Origin: Thermoflexia bacterium
GTDB taxonomy: Bacteria > Chloroflexota > Anaerolineae > B4-G1
Assembly (NCBI GenBank): GCA_011192155.1
Contig: DUEK01000007.1
Span: 1 to 62,613 of the forward strand
Direction of reading: 5' to 3'
Length of the DNA stretch: 62,613 bases
The position numbers were made by a program, and so were the translations under genes. This document shows positions 16,295 through 26,099 of the stretch, piece by piece. A model generated the notes under the pieces. That model made no database searches, was not told the origin of the DNA, and saw nothing but the letters and a program-made list of their open reading frames with translations. Every line of letters begins with the position of its first letter. Position 1 is the first letter of the stretch.

Positions 16295-18283
16295 CTACGG
16301 GCAACGTACCGGTAAAAGCATGACCCCGTCTGGCTGATTATCTGCCAGCCACCGCTCCCCAGTCGCCAATTCCCACATTCCCAACCGGATAGTGTACTCT
16401 CCGGCTTGCACGGGGTCAAAGTGGCGCGTGTCACGCACCACCTCGCCCGGTTCCCACAGCCAGAAAGGCAGCATCCCTAGTAGCGGGTAGCCGTCGGCCT
16501 GCGCCGCCAGCGCGCCCTCGGAATCAAGCAAGTGTGCGAATACAGTTGCGTCTGTCTTCACGGACGTCTCAACCTGCCAGTGCGCGGTGAGATGCACTTG
16601 TCCTCTCGCATCACAAGTACATTCCGCTTTCAGCAGCGCCACGCGGTCTCCAAAGCGGGCCAGCGGCTCGCCGGAGATAGGTTCACTGGCGGATCCGGCC
16701 TCGACCAGGTGAATGCGTTTGTTTTCGTACCGCGTCAGGTACACGGCGCGGGCCTGACGGACGGCGGCCGCCAGTTCTTCCCAACCGGCCTCGCGCCCAA
16801 AGAGCTGGTAATCATAATCGGGCGGATCGTCTGCGGCGACGATGCCAAAGGCGACGGCCTCGGCTGCGTCCCGGATGCCGGTGTGGACTCGGACTAGCTC
16901 CTCGGCAGTGACGCGCATCGGCAGGGGGGTGACCCCCTCGAACCCCAGCGGGTACGCGCGGCCGTGCGGCGTGATCCGCATCGGCAGGTTGACCAGCAGG
17001 ATTGGGGATTGGGTCGCTTCAGCAGCATCCCAGATACTCTCGCCTGCCATTCGGTAGAGGTGCATCCCGTCGCGGACAAAGAGAGCCGCCGGAATCAGCA
17101 ATGCCGCCAGCACGACCACGATCAGGGGTGTATGCCAGGAACGGCGTAGCCTCGTGATCCAGTCGCCCGCGGCCGCCGTCCACATCAGCGCCCCCCCGGC
17201 CGCCGTCATGTAGAGGAAGCGGGGTGCCAGCGCGAACCAGTCCGCCTCCATCGAGACCGCCGGGGGCAGGGCGAAGAGTGCGAACCAGATCGCACCCAGG
17301 CTGAACGCGGATCGGTTTCGCTTCAGCCCGCTCCATGCCAGCAGCGCCAGGGTTGGCAGGGCGATGAGCCACAGGCATAGCTCTGTGTCTAGCTCCAGCC
17401 ACGCCGCCAGCCGTTGCGCCAGCGGCGCTACGGGGTAGACCAGCCCCTGCACCAGGTAGGCAGCGTTGTGATATAGATCGGAGGGATTGAGGCCAAAACT
17501 TGTGACCCCGGCCCCGCGCATCGCGCGCCAGAGTGCGAGCGCGGCCGCGCATAGACCGGCGAAAGCCAGCGGCCACCACGAGTAGCGGCGCGACCAGCGG
17601 CCCTGAAGCCAGCCCAGCCCCTCGGTCAGGATGACGAGCGGCGCGACCAGTAACCCGGCCTCGTATGTCAGTGGGGCCAGCCCGGCCAGCAGGAGCGCCA
17701 GCCCGATCCACCATTGCCCGTGCCCTTGACGGCCGCGGTCGTATGACAGCACCGCGCCGGCCGCCATCGCGCTGACCAACGGATTATACACCGCGCCCGG
17801 CCAGGCAACGGCCTGCCGTGAGAAAGGGAAGACGGCGAACAGCGCCGCAGCTAAACAAGCGGGTATGTAGGGGCGCGGACAAGCTGCGCCCCGCCGCATC
17901 CAGGTCACAGCCAGCAGGCCGGCGAGCCAGGCCGCGGCAAAATGGGCGATTAGATTGAGTAAGTGCAGGCCCGGCGGGTGCAACCCGCCGACGAGCACGC
18001 CCCACAAGCGCCACAGGCTGTACCACAGGGGCCGGTAGTAGCCATAAGGGCTGGGGCTGGCCCACAACTCGCGCCACGAGATGGATTCGAGCCAGGGAAT
18101 TTGAACCAGGTCGTCGGAGAACAGGGGAAGCGCGAGCGTGTCTCCGTACAGCAGCCCGGTGAGCGCCAGCGCGACGAGGGCCGAGGCGACGGCGGGGCGG
18201 GGCAGTCTGCGTTGTATCCGCTCCCGCAGCCGAGTCGAGCATGCGGAGGAGTTGGGCCTTCTCGCTCTTGTGTCTTTTGTCAT
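16295..18283 (-). CDS. GT-C-type polytopic membrane protein with C-terminal beta-sandwich domain
   Basis: 662 residues with about ten transmembrane helices. The first extracytoplasmic loop holds SDDLVQIPWLESISW and the YYRPLWYSLWRLW stretch. An acidic pair in loop 1 followed by a tyrosine/arginine-rich stretch is typical of GT-C glycosyltransferases that use polyprenyl-phosphate sugars (PMT/TMTC-like). The last 100 residues are a soluble beta-rich domain (HLTAHWQVETSVKTDATVFA ... YTIRLGMWEL) that is clearly related to the C-terminus of the PASTA kinase at 22111-24012. The start at ATG 18283 has no strong ribosome site, but TATCAT lies nine bases upstream, which suggests a leaderless mRNA. Acceptor and donor are unknown. 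Confidence 0.75.
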   Translation of the reverse strand: MTKDTRARRPNSSACSTRLRERIQRRLPRPAVASALVALALTGLLYGDTLALPLFSDDLVQIPWLESISWRELWASPSPYGYYRPLWYSLWRLWGVLVGGLHPPGLHLLNLIAHFAAAWLAGLLAVTWMRRGAACPRPYIPACLAAALFAVFPFSRQAVAWPGAVYNPLVSAMAAGAVLSYDRGRQGHGQWWIGLALLLAGLAPLTYEAGLLVAPLVILTEGLGWLQGRWSRRYSWWPLAFAGLCAAALALWRAMRGAGVTSFGLNPSDLYHNAAYLVQGLVYPVAPLAQRLAAWLELDTELCLWLIALPTLALLAWSGLKRNRSAFSLGAIWFALFALPPAVSMEADWFALAPRFLYMTAAGGALMWTAAAGDWITRLRRSWHTPLIVVVLAALLIPAALFVRDGMHLYRMAGESIWDAAEATQSPILLVNLPMRITPHGRAYPLGFEGVTPLPMRVTAEELVRVHTGIRDAAEAVAFGIVAADDPPDYDYQLFGREAGWEELAAAVRQARAVYLTRYENKRIHLVEAGSASEPISGEPLARFGDRVALLKAECTCDARGQVHLTAHWQVETSVKTDATVFAHLLDSEGALAAQADGYPLLGMLPFWLWEPGEVVRDTRHFDPVQAGEYTIRLGMWELATGERWLADNQPDGVMLLPVRCP

Positions 18284-18490
18284 TGTGCCTGTATGATAGT
18301 GGAGATGGCGGTGATGTCAAGTAGGCCGAGTTTGCCCAAGCGCTCCATTGAGTTAGGAGTTGTTCTTGACACCGCAAATAGATTCTGGTACGATATGTTT
18401 CGTTCAGAGCAGAGTTCGTCCTCTGGGTGGCAAGTTGCGACCCCAGCCCAGTGGTTGCTGAAACAGTTTCCGAACCGGATTGTGACCACA

Positions 18491-18639
18491 GACTCGGTAG
18501 ATCCAAAATGTTACGACAACAAGACCTCGGAGGTCTCTCGAGAGCGCCTTTGCCGGTAAAAACGGGCGCAATCTAAGCAATTTTGCTGCCAATGTCACCT
18601 TCCGAGACCTCCGAGGTCTGAAATTTGGATCTACCGAGT
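18491..18639. repeat. MITE family 1, third copy
   Basis: Nearly identical to the copy at 7213-7363, 149 bp, same orientation. It is inserted in or next to a small minus-strand gene whose reading frame it extends. Confidence 0.87.
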
Positions 18640-18767
18640 TTGCCCACCTTACGCAGTCGCTTCTCTGGCAAGTGCGCCAGGACAGGTCCCATAAACACGT
18701 CCAGCGTGGCCGCGAGTTCGTTCATCGGCAACTTGTCAATAGCGCTACTTTGCAGTATCGTATTCAT
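18573..18767 (-). pseudogene. Small ORF truncated by a MITE, possibly a transposase N-terminus
   Basis: A good ribosome site (GGCGGAGGG) precedes ATG 18767. About 44 native residues (MNTILQSSAIDKLPMNELAA ... LPEKRLRKVGKL) are followed by 20 residues and a stop encoded entirely by the MITE. The native part is helical and ends abruptly where the element begins, so a longer gene was probably broken. The wording LPEKRLR after a short helical lead reminds me of the N-terminus of IS4-like transposases, but this is a guess. Confidence 0.4.
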
Positions 18768-18857
18768 CCCTCCGCCCTCCGCAATCGTTTGGTTGTTGAC
18801 ACTCCCAAGCATACTGCGTTGGGCGGAATTCTCAAGCCCTGGGCAACATGTGGGTAA

Positions 18858-20540
18858 TCACCAGAATGTTATCCCCTCAGCCTCCGTCTCGCTCACAAAA
18901 ACGCGACGCGGGACAATCCACCATTCGGAAATGGTACGGAAGCGATCTGAGGGGTATGTCAGAGGGCCGATCTGTACGTCGTGAATGCGCTCGTCTACGC
19001 CGTAGGTATAAACGGGTACGTAAAGCAGCAGCGCCGGAACTTGATGGGCAAAGACGTCCTGGAACTCGTGGTACAATTCCCATCGCCGCTCACGGTCAAC
19101 TTTGACCCGTGCCTGCTCGAGGATTTCGCTGGTGCGGCGGTGAACGAACCCGGCATAGTTTTGCCCGCCCCCGGCCTGCGTCTCGTGCCAGAAAGGATAA
19201 GGATCAGGGTCGCCGGGCAGGGCCAAGTGTACCATTATGGCCTCGAAATTGCCGCTCTCCAGCGCCTCACGCACCTCTAACTGTGAGGCAGCCTCGACCG
19301 TAACCGTGACCCCAACGTTAGCCCATTGCTCGGCCAGCATACGCGCCACTCCTATGCGGTCAGGTTCGCTCAAGGTGAGCAGCGTGAACGCCAAAGGCTG
19401 GTCCGCCTTACGCCGCACGCCGTCGCCTTCCGCCGGCAGCGTCCACCCGGCCTCGTTCAACAGCGCATCGGCTGTGTCCCAATCGTATTCGTAGCGCGTG
19501 ACGCCGTCATCGTAGGCCCAGTTGCCGGGAATCAAGGGACTGTGAGCGACCAGCGCGTGTCCTGCCAACACGTCGTCAATCACCTGCTGCCGGTCGAGCG
19601 CGTACAGCAGTGCCTGCCGCACCTCCTGCTCCTGGAAGAAGGGAACTTGCATATTGAGAAAGACAATACCGTACTCGGCAATCTGGGCTGAGAAAAGGTT
19701 AAGCGAGGGAAGAGATTGTGCGCGTGGTAGATCGGACACCGGTATTCTGGCTATCCCCTCTACCTCCCCGGCCTCGTAGGCGTCAAAAAGCGCCTGGTGG
19801 TTTGGATAGAAGCGAAATTGAACACGGTCCAGGTAAGATTCGGAGCCATAGTAATGGGAGTATTGCTTCAACACTATGGTCGTGATGGCCTCGTCCTCAA
19901 CCTCGATCTCGTCCACCTGAAAAGGGCCGCTCCCCACAGGGTTGAGATTGAATCCCACCTTTGGCAAGGTAGCGACGGGCACCCCCTCCAGTACGTGAGC
20001 GGGTAAAATGCCAACGGTGGTATAATCAAGGAACGGGGCATAAGGATAAGGTTCGGGTAACGTGAAGCGCACCTGGAAGCGATCCAATTTCTCGACCGTG
20101 ACCACCCGCCAGAGATCAGAGCCTAATTCAGATGAGCCAGGGAAATCGGGGGATTGCAGCCAGCCGATGGTAAAGATCACGTCATCAGCCGTAAACGGAG
20201 CGCCGTCGTGCCAGTAGACGTCGCGGCGGAGATAGAACGTGTAGGTCAAGCCATCGAATGAGACATCCCACCTGCTGGCCAGATCTGGCTCTACCTCCCC
20301 ATGCCTATTAAAGCGCGTCAGACCGTTGAACACCAGGGCGCAGATATCGCGGTCAACCTGAGTGTTGCTCAACAAGGGGTTCAAATACTGTGGGCGGCCA
20401 ACGATGCCTTCAACGTAGGTCCCGCCACTGCCAGGGCGAAGCACAGTGGTATAGTTGGCGGCCAGATAGGCCAACAAAATGCCCACCAACACGACGCCGA
20501 GGACAATGAGGAGAACCTGCCAGCGGATGTGACGAGGCAC
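18858..20540 (-). CDS. Peptide/nickel-type ABC transporter substrate-binding protein (SBP family 5)
   Basis: 560 residues. An uncleaved-looking N-terminal membrane anchor (residues 8-27) lacks a lipobox cysteine. The family-5 solute-binding fold follows: IVGRPQYLNPLLSNTQVDRD, the LVFNGLTRF block and the signature FTADDVIFTI near residue 115. The C-terminal lobe ends with the conserved ...YTYGVDERIHDV segment. Such proteins bind oligopeptides, opines or nickel chelates outside the membrane and deliver them to a DppBC-type permease. No permease or ATPase genes are adjacent, so it either serves a distant transporter or acts as an orphan receptor. GTG 20540 follows GGAG at 11 bases; secG lies 83 bases upstream on the same strand. 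Confidence 0.9.
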   Translation of the reverse strand: MPRHIRWQVLLIVLGVVLVGILLAYLAANYTTVLRPGSGGTYVEGIVGRPQYLNPLLSNTQVDRDICALVFNGLTRFNRHGEVEPDLASRWDVSFDGLTYTFYLRRDVYWHDGAPFTADDVIFTIGWLQSPDFPGSSELGSDLWRVVTVEKLDRFQVRFTLPEPYPYAPFLDYTTVGILPAHVLEGVPVATLPKVGFNLNPVGSGPFQVDEIEVEDEAITTIVLKQYSHYYGSESYLDRVQFRFYPNHQALFDAYEAGEVEGIARIPVSDLPRAQSLPSLNLFSAQIAEYGIVFLNMQVPFFQEQEVRQALLYALDRQQVIDDVLAGHALVAHSPLIPGNWAYDDGVTRYEYDWDTADALLNEAGWTLPAEGDGVRRKADQPLAFTLLTLSEPDRIGVARMLAEQWANVGVTVTVEAASQLEVREALESGNFEAIMVHLALPGDPDPYPFWHETQAGGGQNYAGFVHRRTSEILEQARVKVDRERRWELYHEFQDVFAHQVPALLLYVPVYTYGVDERIHDVQIGPLTYPSDRFRTISEWWIVPRRVFVSETEAEGITFW

Positions 20541-20623
20541 GTTCTGATAAACTCCGTTTACTCAACAAAAGCGCCTCGGGGACAAGCGATCCCCAAAGCG
20601 CCCTTCACGTATCCGGCTACAGA

Positions 20624-20848
20624 TCAGCCGGTGACAATTACGTTGATCATGGTAATCACAAAAAAGGCCACGGAAAGGCCAATGGTGATGTTGAAAAGCG
20701 TGCGTTCCACACCGCGCCGCGTTTTGTAGACGGCGGTTTCCGTGCCGCCAAAGACTCCTCCCAGGCCGCCGCTCCTCACTTGTAGCAGGATAATGGCAAC
20801 CAACGCGACGCTAATGATGATTTGCACAATGTTGAGATAAACTTCCAT
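20624..20848 (-). CDS. secG: Preprotein translocase subunit SecG
   Basis: A 74-residue protein with two transmembrane helices (residues 5-23 and 52-72) flanking the conserved cytoplasmic loop LLQVRSGGLGGVFGG and a TAVYKTRRGVE segment. SecG associates with SecYE and assists SecA-driven export. An AGGAATATCAG-type ribosome site precedes the start. The downstream SBP gene shares the strand and is likely co-transcribed. Confidence 0.93.
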   Translation of the reverse strand: MEVYLNIVQIIISVALVAIILLQVRSGGLGGVFGGTETAVYKTRRGVERTLFNITIGLSVAFFVITMINVIVTG

Positions 20849-20916
20849 TCTGATATTCCTCCAATTAGGTCAGATTATAGCACGTCACGGAACTCTCGGC
20901 AAGGTCGCGCTTATCC

Positions 20917-21963
20917 CTACGCCGGCAAAAAGAAAAAGGCCAGGGCCAAGATAATGTACACGACCAACAACTGCGCCCCCTCCATCCAGTTAGACTCGCC
21001 ATCCAGTGCCACGAGCGCCGTGATGAGCGAGGCGGCAGCCAGGGCGATCAACTCGAACTGGTTAAAGACGAGCGTCAGTGGATGCCCCATCAACAAACTG
21101 ATAAAGACCAGCACCGGGGCGACGAACAGGGCCACTTGCAGGCTGGAGCCGATCGATATCTCCATACTCATATCCATCTGGTTTTTCACAGCTACCTGTA
21201 CGGCCGTCAAATGCTCGGCGACGTTGCCCACGATGGGGATGACGACAATGCCCATAAAGAACTCGGTCCACCCCAGGCTCGCCAGAACCGGCTCCACAGC
21301 GCCCACCAGCGTCTCACTAGACCAGGCGATAAAGATGGTCGCCGCTACAAGCACCCCCATTGACTTTTTCATAGACCAGTCAGCCTGCCCATAGTCATCA
21401 GGCGAATGAGCCGGCGGATTAGGGGCAGTGAAGGAATACACAAGCCCCAATCCATAGACCGCCATCATCGCCGCCGCCACGCCCAGGCTAAGATATTCGA
21501 CCGCGTCGTGGTTGACCATCTCAATGGCGTGGCTGAAAAGCGAGGGCACGCCCAACGCAATGATAGCCAGGATCAACATCGTCGAATCCAGGCCCGCGCG
21601 CACGCGGTCAAAGCGCTGCTGCCCGTTCCTAAGCCCGCCGGCCAGAACGCTCAGTCCCACGACCAGCAATAGATTTCCGATGATGGAGCCGATGATGGAG
21701 GCTTTGACCAGATCGAGCAGGCCGGCGCGAATGGCAAAGAAAGTGATGATCAGTTCGGCCGCGTTGCCGAATGTGGCGTTGAGAAAACCGCCCACGCGAG
21801 GGCCGGTATGGGCGGCCAGGTTCTCGGTCGCCCTTCCCATGATCGCGGCTAATGGCGCCACTCCTAGCGCAGCGGCGGCGAAAGTCAAGAGAGCTGGCCC
21901 ACCAAGGTACTTTGATACGAGGCTAACGGGCACAAAGACGAGCAACGCATAGAGCGATTTCAT
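20917..21963 (-). CDS. cax: Calcium/cation:proton antiporter (CaCA/CAX family)
   Basis: 348 residues with about eleven transmembrane helices in two homologous halves. Each half carries the CAX signature: GGFLNATFGNAAELIITFFA (alpha-1) and the matching PIVGNVAEHLTAVQVA (alpha-2), whose paired acidic and asparagine residues coordinate the cation. Members exchange cytoplasmic Ca2+ for H+. The start at ATG 21963 (MKSLYALLVF) is chosen because GAGGGAAAAG lies just before it; an in-frame start five codons upstream has no such site. A TATAGT box overlaps the leader. The gene is divergent from the PASTA kinase. Confidence 0.9.
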   Translation of the reverse strand: MKSLYALLVFVPVSLVSKYLGGPALLTFAAAALGVAPLAAIMGRATENLAAHTGPRVGGFLNATFGNAAELIITFFAIRAGLLDLVKASIIGSIIGNLLLVVGLSVLAGGLRNGQQRFDRVRAGLDSTMLILAIIALGVPSLFSHAIEMVNHDAVEYLSLGVAAAMMAVYGLGLVYSFTAPNPPAHSPDDYGQADWSMKKSMGVLVAATIFIAWSSETLVGAVEPVLASLGWTEFFMGIVVIPIVGNVAEHLTAVQVAVKNQMDMSMEISIGSSLQVALFVAPVLVFISLLMGHPLTLVFNQFELIALAAASLITALVALDGESNWMEGAQLLVVYIILALAFFFLPA

Positions 21964-22042
21964 AATCTTTTCCCTCACTATAGATCAGACAGCCCTCATA
22001 CACCGTTGAGATTATAGCACGTCTCCTTCCTTTGACAATCCC

Positions 22043-22071
22043 TTGCCGATGGTGCTGATTTGGAGTACAAT
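22043..22071 (+). promoter_or_regulatory. Promoter of the PASTA kinase gene
   Basis: TTGCCG (22043-22048) and TACAAT (22066-22071) with a 17-base spacer, 40 bases before the ATG. Confidence 0.5.
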
Positions 22072-22110
22072 ACCAAACGTGAAACGTGGCAGGAGGTTGG
22101 AGTAGACAAT

Positions 22111-24012
22111 ATGGAACCTGTGTTGCTCAACAATCGGTATCGCCTATTGGAACTGGTCGGCTCTGGCGGAATGGCAATCGTGTACAAGGGCATAGACACG
22201 CTCCTTGACCGCCACGTGGCGGTCAAGATTCTGCGCGAGGGCTTTGCCAGCGACCCGGCTTTCCTAGCCCGCTTCCAACGGGAGGCCCAGGCCGCGGCCA
22301 GGCTGGATCACCCCAACATCGTCACGATCTACGACGTGGGACAAGATGGCGACCGGCACTATATCGTGATGGAATACGTGGATGGGCAGGACCTCAAGTC
22401 GCTGATCCGCCAAAAAGGCCGTATAAACGTAGACGAGGCTCTGGATATCGCGGTTCAGGTCTGCGCCGGCGTGGGACACGCCCACAAGGCGCGCCTCATC
22501 CACTGCGACATCAAGCCCCAAAACGTGCTGATGACCCAAGACGGGCGGGCCAAAGTGACCGACTTTGGCATCGCGCGCGCGCTCTCTGAGGCGGGGCTTA
22601 CAGAGTCGGAGACGGTGTGGGGCAGCCCCCTATACTTTTCGCCTGAACAGGCGGCCGGCGAGCCTCCCACCCCGGCGTCCGACGTCTACAGCATTGGCGT
22701 GATGATGTACGAGATGTTAAGCGGGTCGCCCCCCTTCCAAGCGGAGAAAGCAACAGCGCTGGCGCTAAAGCACATGCGCGAAGAACCGCCCCCCCTGGTA
22801 GCCCGCAGCCCTCAAACGCCGGCTCAACTGGAATGGGTCATTCGCAAAGTGCTGGCTAAGGAACCCTCGGCGCGCTACCGCACCGCCGAGCAACTGGCCC
22901 ACGTTCTCGAAGAATATCGCAAACAAAGCGAGCAGATGACCGGGTGGCAAGCGGTGATTCAGGAACACCCGCAAGCTGCTTCTCCCCCAGATTACGTCGC
23001 TGAGGTCAAACCGCCCCTCGCACCGGCGGCAACCTCTAACAAACTGACCTGGGCGCTGGCATTGATCGCCTCTATCGCCGTGATGGGGCTTATCCCGCTA
23101 TGGCTAGTGGTCCGTCAGGCCTATTCCGGCCCCACCCTGCCACCTACCTCCACCCCCACGCCGTTGGTCACCTTGACACCAGCAGTACAATTGGTACCGG
23201 CCCCAGACGTGATAGGGCAGCAAACAGACCAGGCCAGGAAAGCGGTAGAGCGAGCGGGCCTGCGCTTTGTGTTACTGGAGGAACGTGACGAACCAGACGC
23301 AGAAAGGGGAATCGTGTTAGAGCAAAGCCCGGCCCCCGGCGAACTCATCCCTCTTGACGCAGAGGTCTCTGTCGTCGTGAGCGCCGCCGGGCGAGAACTG
23401 ACAATGCCCGGCGTGGTAGATTATCCGCTAGAGATGGTGCAGGACGGTATCGAGTCGGATGGGCTGCGGGTCAACGTCGAAGAAGTGTGGAGCACAAAGC
23501 CAGAAGGTATGGTGATAGCTCAAGAGCCGGAACGGGGAACGACCGTCCACGTCGGCGACGCGGTGACTCTGACCGTGAGTGGAGGCGTCGACATCAACAT
23601 TCCACTCAACGTCAACCTGGACAACCAAGTGATGCTGGAGAGCGCCGAGTTGCGGCAAGAAACGTTCCAGCCGGGCGGCGTGATCGCAATCACACTGCGC
23701 TGGCGGGCGCTACGTTCCATTGACACACACTATGTCGTATTCGTGCACCTCGTGGACGACCCTCGCGACCCCGCAGTGGCGCAGCAGGATATGGAGCCAT
23801 TCACGCCTACTACAAAGTGGGTTCCAGGCGTAGAAATCGTAGACCCGCGCCAGGTCGCTGTCCCGGCCGGGCAGCCGGCGGGCGTGTACCAATTGCGCAT
23901 CGGGATGTACCCTCAAGGGCAATCCGATTATCAGCTCCCAGTGGTGGACGCCGGCCTCACGACGGTAGAATCAGGCAGAATCTTGGTCGCCGAGATCGAG
24001 ATAAAACCTTAG
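22111..24012 (+). CDS. PASTA-domain serine/threonine protein kinase
   Basis: A 633-residue transmembrane Hanks-type kinase. ATG 22111 has GGAG eight bases upstream. The kinase domain (10-270) shows the glycine loop GSGGMA (18-23), Lys39, the catalytic loop HCDIKPQN (131-138) and DFG (151-153). The usual HRD arginine is cysteine, so this is a non-RD kinase and activation-loop phosphorylation may not be needed. One membrane helix (312-334) and a TPT linker follow. Two PASTA domains (about 361-424 and 428-490) would sense peptidoglycan fragments, as in PknB. Residues 500-633 add a beta-sandwich domain also found at the end of the GT-C protein at 16295-18283. No phosphatase gene is adjacent; ftsH follows with its own promoter. 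Confidence 0.93.
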   Translation: MEPVLLNNRYRLLELVGSGGMAIVYKGIDTLLDRHVAVKILREGFASDPAFLARFQREAQAAARLDHPNIVTIYDVGQDGDRHYIVMEYVDGQDLKSLIRQKGRINVDEALDIAVQVCAGVGHAHKARLIHCDIKPQNVLMTQDGRAKVTDFGIARALSEAGLTESETVWGSPLYFSPEQAAGEPPTPASDVYSIGVMMYEMLSGSPPFQAEKATALALKHMREEPPPLVARSPQTPAQLEWVIRKVLAKEPSARYRTAEQLAHVLEEYRKQSEQMTGWQAVIQEHPQAASPPDYVAEVKPPLAPAATSNKLTWALALIASIAVMGLIPLWLVVRQAYSGPTLPPTSTPTPLVTLTPAVQLVPAPDVIGQQTDQARKAVERAGLRFVLLEERDEPDAERGIVLEQSPAPGELIPLDAEVSVVVSAAGRELTMPGVVDYPLEMVQDGIESDGLRVNVEEVWSTKPEGMVIAQEPERGTTVHVGDAVTLTVSGGVDINIPLNVNLDNQVMLESAELRQETFQPGGVIAITLRWRALRSIDTHYVVFVHLVDDPRDPAVAQQDMEPFTPTTKWVPGVEIVDPRQVAVPAGQPAGVYQLRIGMYPQGQSDYQLPVVDAGLTTVESGRILVAEIEIKP

Positions 24013-24040
24013 TGACATATCCGCTAGTTTCTGGTATAAT
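24012..24040 (+). promoter_or_regulatory. ftsH promoter
   Basis: GTGACA (24012-24017) and TATAAT (24035-24040), spacer 17, overlapping the kinase stop codon region. Confidence 0.6.
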
Positions 24041-24085
24041 GACACTCTAAATCAACAAATCGCCCGAACAAAATGGAGGCAAGAC

Positions 24086-26026
24086 GTGAATTCTAGGAGA
24101 GGCAGTCCGCTTATATACTTGATCATTCTCATCGCGGCTGGGTTTTTAATGTACAGCTTTTACTCGCAGCAGACGGTAGACGTCGAGCACACACCGCTGA
24201 CAGAAGTGGCAACGCAGGTGCAGAAAGAAAACGTCGTCAGTATCCGCGTGGAGGGGGATGATCTATTCGTAGAACTCCGGGACGGTACCGAGATTGTATC
24301 TCGCAAGGAACGTGAATCCACAGTCGTGGAACAGTTACAAGCGCTGGGAGTCAGCGACGATGAATTGGGCCAAGTCACAATTAACCCGGTGCAGCCCCCC
24401 GATTGGGGAGCATTGCTGAGCGCGGGCGGCTCAATACTGATGGTGGTCGCCATGCTGGCGGTTGGTTACGTAATGCTGCGCCAGTTCCAGGGCGCGAACA
24501 GCCAAGCCCTCTCCTTTGGCAAGAGCCGCGCCCGAATGTACACCGGCGACCAGCCCTCGATCACTTTCGAAGATGTAGCCGGAGTTGACGAGGCCAAGGA
24601 GGGACTGTGCGAAGTGGTCGAGTTCCTCAAAGAGCCAGAAAAATTCATCCAACTAGGAGCGCGCATCCCCAAGGGCGTGCTTTTGGTGGGCGCACCGGGC
24701 ACGGGCAAGACGCTGCTGGCCAAGGCAGTCAGTGGGGAGGCTGGCGTGCCCTTCTTTTCCATCTCCGGTTCAGAGTTCGTAGAGATGTTCGTTGGCGTAG
24801 GCGCCTCGCGGGTGCGCGATCTCTTCGAGCAGGCCAAGCGCCACAGCCCCTGCATCATCTTTCTCGACGAGATAGACGCCGTCGGCCGCCACCGAGGCGC
24901 CGGATTGGGCGGCTCTCACGACGAGCGGGAGCAGACGTTGAACCAGATACTGGTCGAGATGGATGGGTTCGATACAGACACAAACGTGATCATTATGGCA
25001 GCTACCAACCGGCCCGATATTCTCGACCCGGCCCTGCTGCGTCCCGGCCGCTTTGACCGAAGAGTCGTGCTTGACCGGCCCGACATCGTAGGACGGGAGG
25101 GGATTCTGGAAGTGCATGTGCGTGGGAAACCCTTGAGCGAGGACGTAGACCTGAAAACGTTAGCCAAAATCACTCCCGGCTTTGTGGGCGCCGACATTGA
25201 GAACCTGGTCAACGAGGCGGCGATATTGGCCGCCCGCAGGGAGAAGAAAGTCATCGAGATGGACGAGTTGGAGGAATCAATCGAGCGCGTGATCGCCGGG
25301 CCGGAGCGCAAAAGCCGCCTGATATCTGAGGATGAAAAACGCATCACGGCCTACCACGAGGCCGGGCACGCGGTGGTGGCCCACGTGCTGCCCAAGTGCG
25401 ACCCGGTACACAAGGTCTCCATCATCGCGCGTGGGATGACCGGCGGTTACACCCGCGCACTGCCAGAAAAAGATAGGAACATCCTGAGCAAAACCAAGTT
25501 CAAAGACGACCTGGCGTTTGCGCTGGGTGGGCGGGCCGCCGAGGAATTGGTATTCAAAGATGTGACGACCGGCGCGACCAACGACCTGGAGCGAGTAACG
25601 GAACTGGCCCGCGCTATGGTCACACGCTACGGAATGAGCGAGAAACTAGGCCCGATGACGTTCGGCCAGAAAGAAGAACTGGTTTTTTTGGGCAAAGATA
25701 TCGGCGAGCAGCGAGACTATAGCGAAGCGGTCGCCCAAGAGATTGACAACGAAGTGCGCGCCATCATCCACAAAGCCCATGAACGGGCCAGGGATACCTT
25801 GACGCGCTATCGAGAACAATTGGACCGAGTAGCGCAGCGGTTGATGGAAGTCGAGACGCTGGACGCCGACGAGTTCGTCGCTCTGTTCGAGGGCGCTCAC
25901 AGGAAAAAGCCAAAATCGCGCCAGAGTTCTCCTCCCCTGTCTGGTGTAGAACGAGCCGCCCTAGAATCAGCTTTCGACCAACCCAAACCCACTCTGGATA
26001 TGCCTCCCGCGCCAGTTCCGGCGTGA
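24086..26026 (+). CDS. ftsH: ATP-dependent zinc metalloprotease FtsH
   Basis: 646 residues starting at GTG 24086, with TGGAGG about eight bases upstream. Two membrane helices (11-27 and 113-132) flank a periplasmic domain. The AAA module has Walker A GAPGTGKT (202-209), Walker [12 protein letters not shown] and the second region of homology ([20 protein letters not shown]). The zinc site HEAGH (424-428) lies in the peptidase domain, and a Pro-rich tail ends the protein. It degrades misfolded membrane proteins and short-lived regulators. The gene ends in a clear terminator shared with the convergent fadD. Confidence 0.97.
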   Translation: MNSRRGSPLIYLIILIAAGFLMYSFYSQQTVDVEHTPLTEVATQVQKENVVSIRVEGDDLFVELRDGTEIVSRKERESTVVEQLQALGVSDDELGQVTINPVQPPDWGALLSAGGSILMVVAMLAVGYVMLRQFQGANSQALSFGKSRARMYTGDQPSITFEDVAGVDEAKEGLCEVVEFLKEPEKFIQLGARIPKGVLLVGAPGTGKTLLAKAVSGEAGVPFFSISGSEFVEMFVGVGASRVRDLFEQAKRHSPCIIFLDEIDAVGRHRGAGLGGSHDEREQTLNQILVEMDGFDTDTNVIIMAATNRPDILDPALLRPGRFDRRVVLDRPDIVGREGILEVHVRGKPLSEDVDLKTLAKITPGFVGADIENLVNEAAILAARREKKVIEMDELEESIERVIAGPERKSRLISEDEKRITAYHEAGHAVVAHVLPKCDPVHKVSIIARGMTGGYTRALPEKDRNILSKTKFKDDLAFALGGRAAEELVFKDVTTGATNDLERVTELARAMVTRYGMSEKLGPMTFGQKEELVFLGKDIGEQRDYSEAVAQEIDNEVRAIIHKAHERARDTLTRYREQLDRVAQRLMEVETLDADEFVALFEGAHRKKPKSRQSSPPLSGVERAALESAFDQPKPTLDMPPAPVPA

Positions 26027-26056
26027 AAGCGAGCGAGAACGACCACTAACAATCAC

Positions 26057-26088
26057 AAAAGGCGGAGCCAACAGGCTCCGCCTTTTAG
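26057..26088. terminator. Bidirectional terminator between ftsH and fadD
   Basis: AAAAGGCGGAGCC and GGCTCCGCCTTTT form a strong stem with A and T tracts on both sides. Confidence 0.9.
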
Positions 26089-26099
26089 TATACTTGTTG

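Noticed and set aside
18858-20540. Possible complete peptide transporter operon
   Set aside because: No permease or ATPase genes flank the binding protein; neighbours are secG and a GT-C protein.
22032-22071. TTGACA at 22032 as the -35 box of the PASTA kinase promoter
   Set aside because: The spacing to TACAAT is 28 bases, too long; TTGCCG at 22043 fits at 17.
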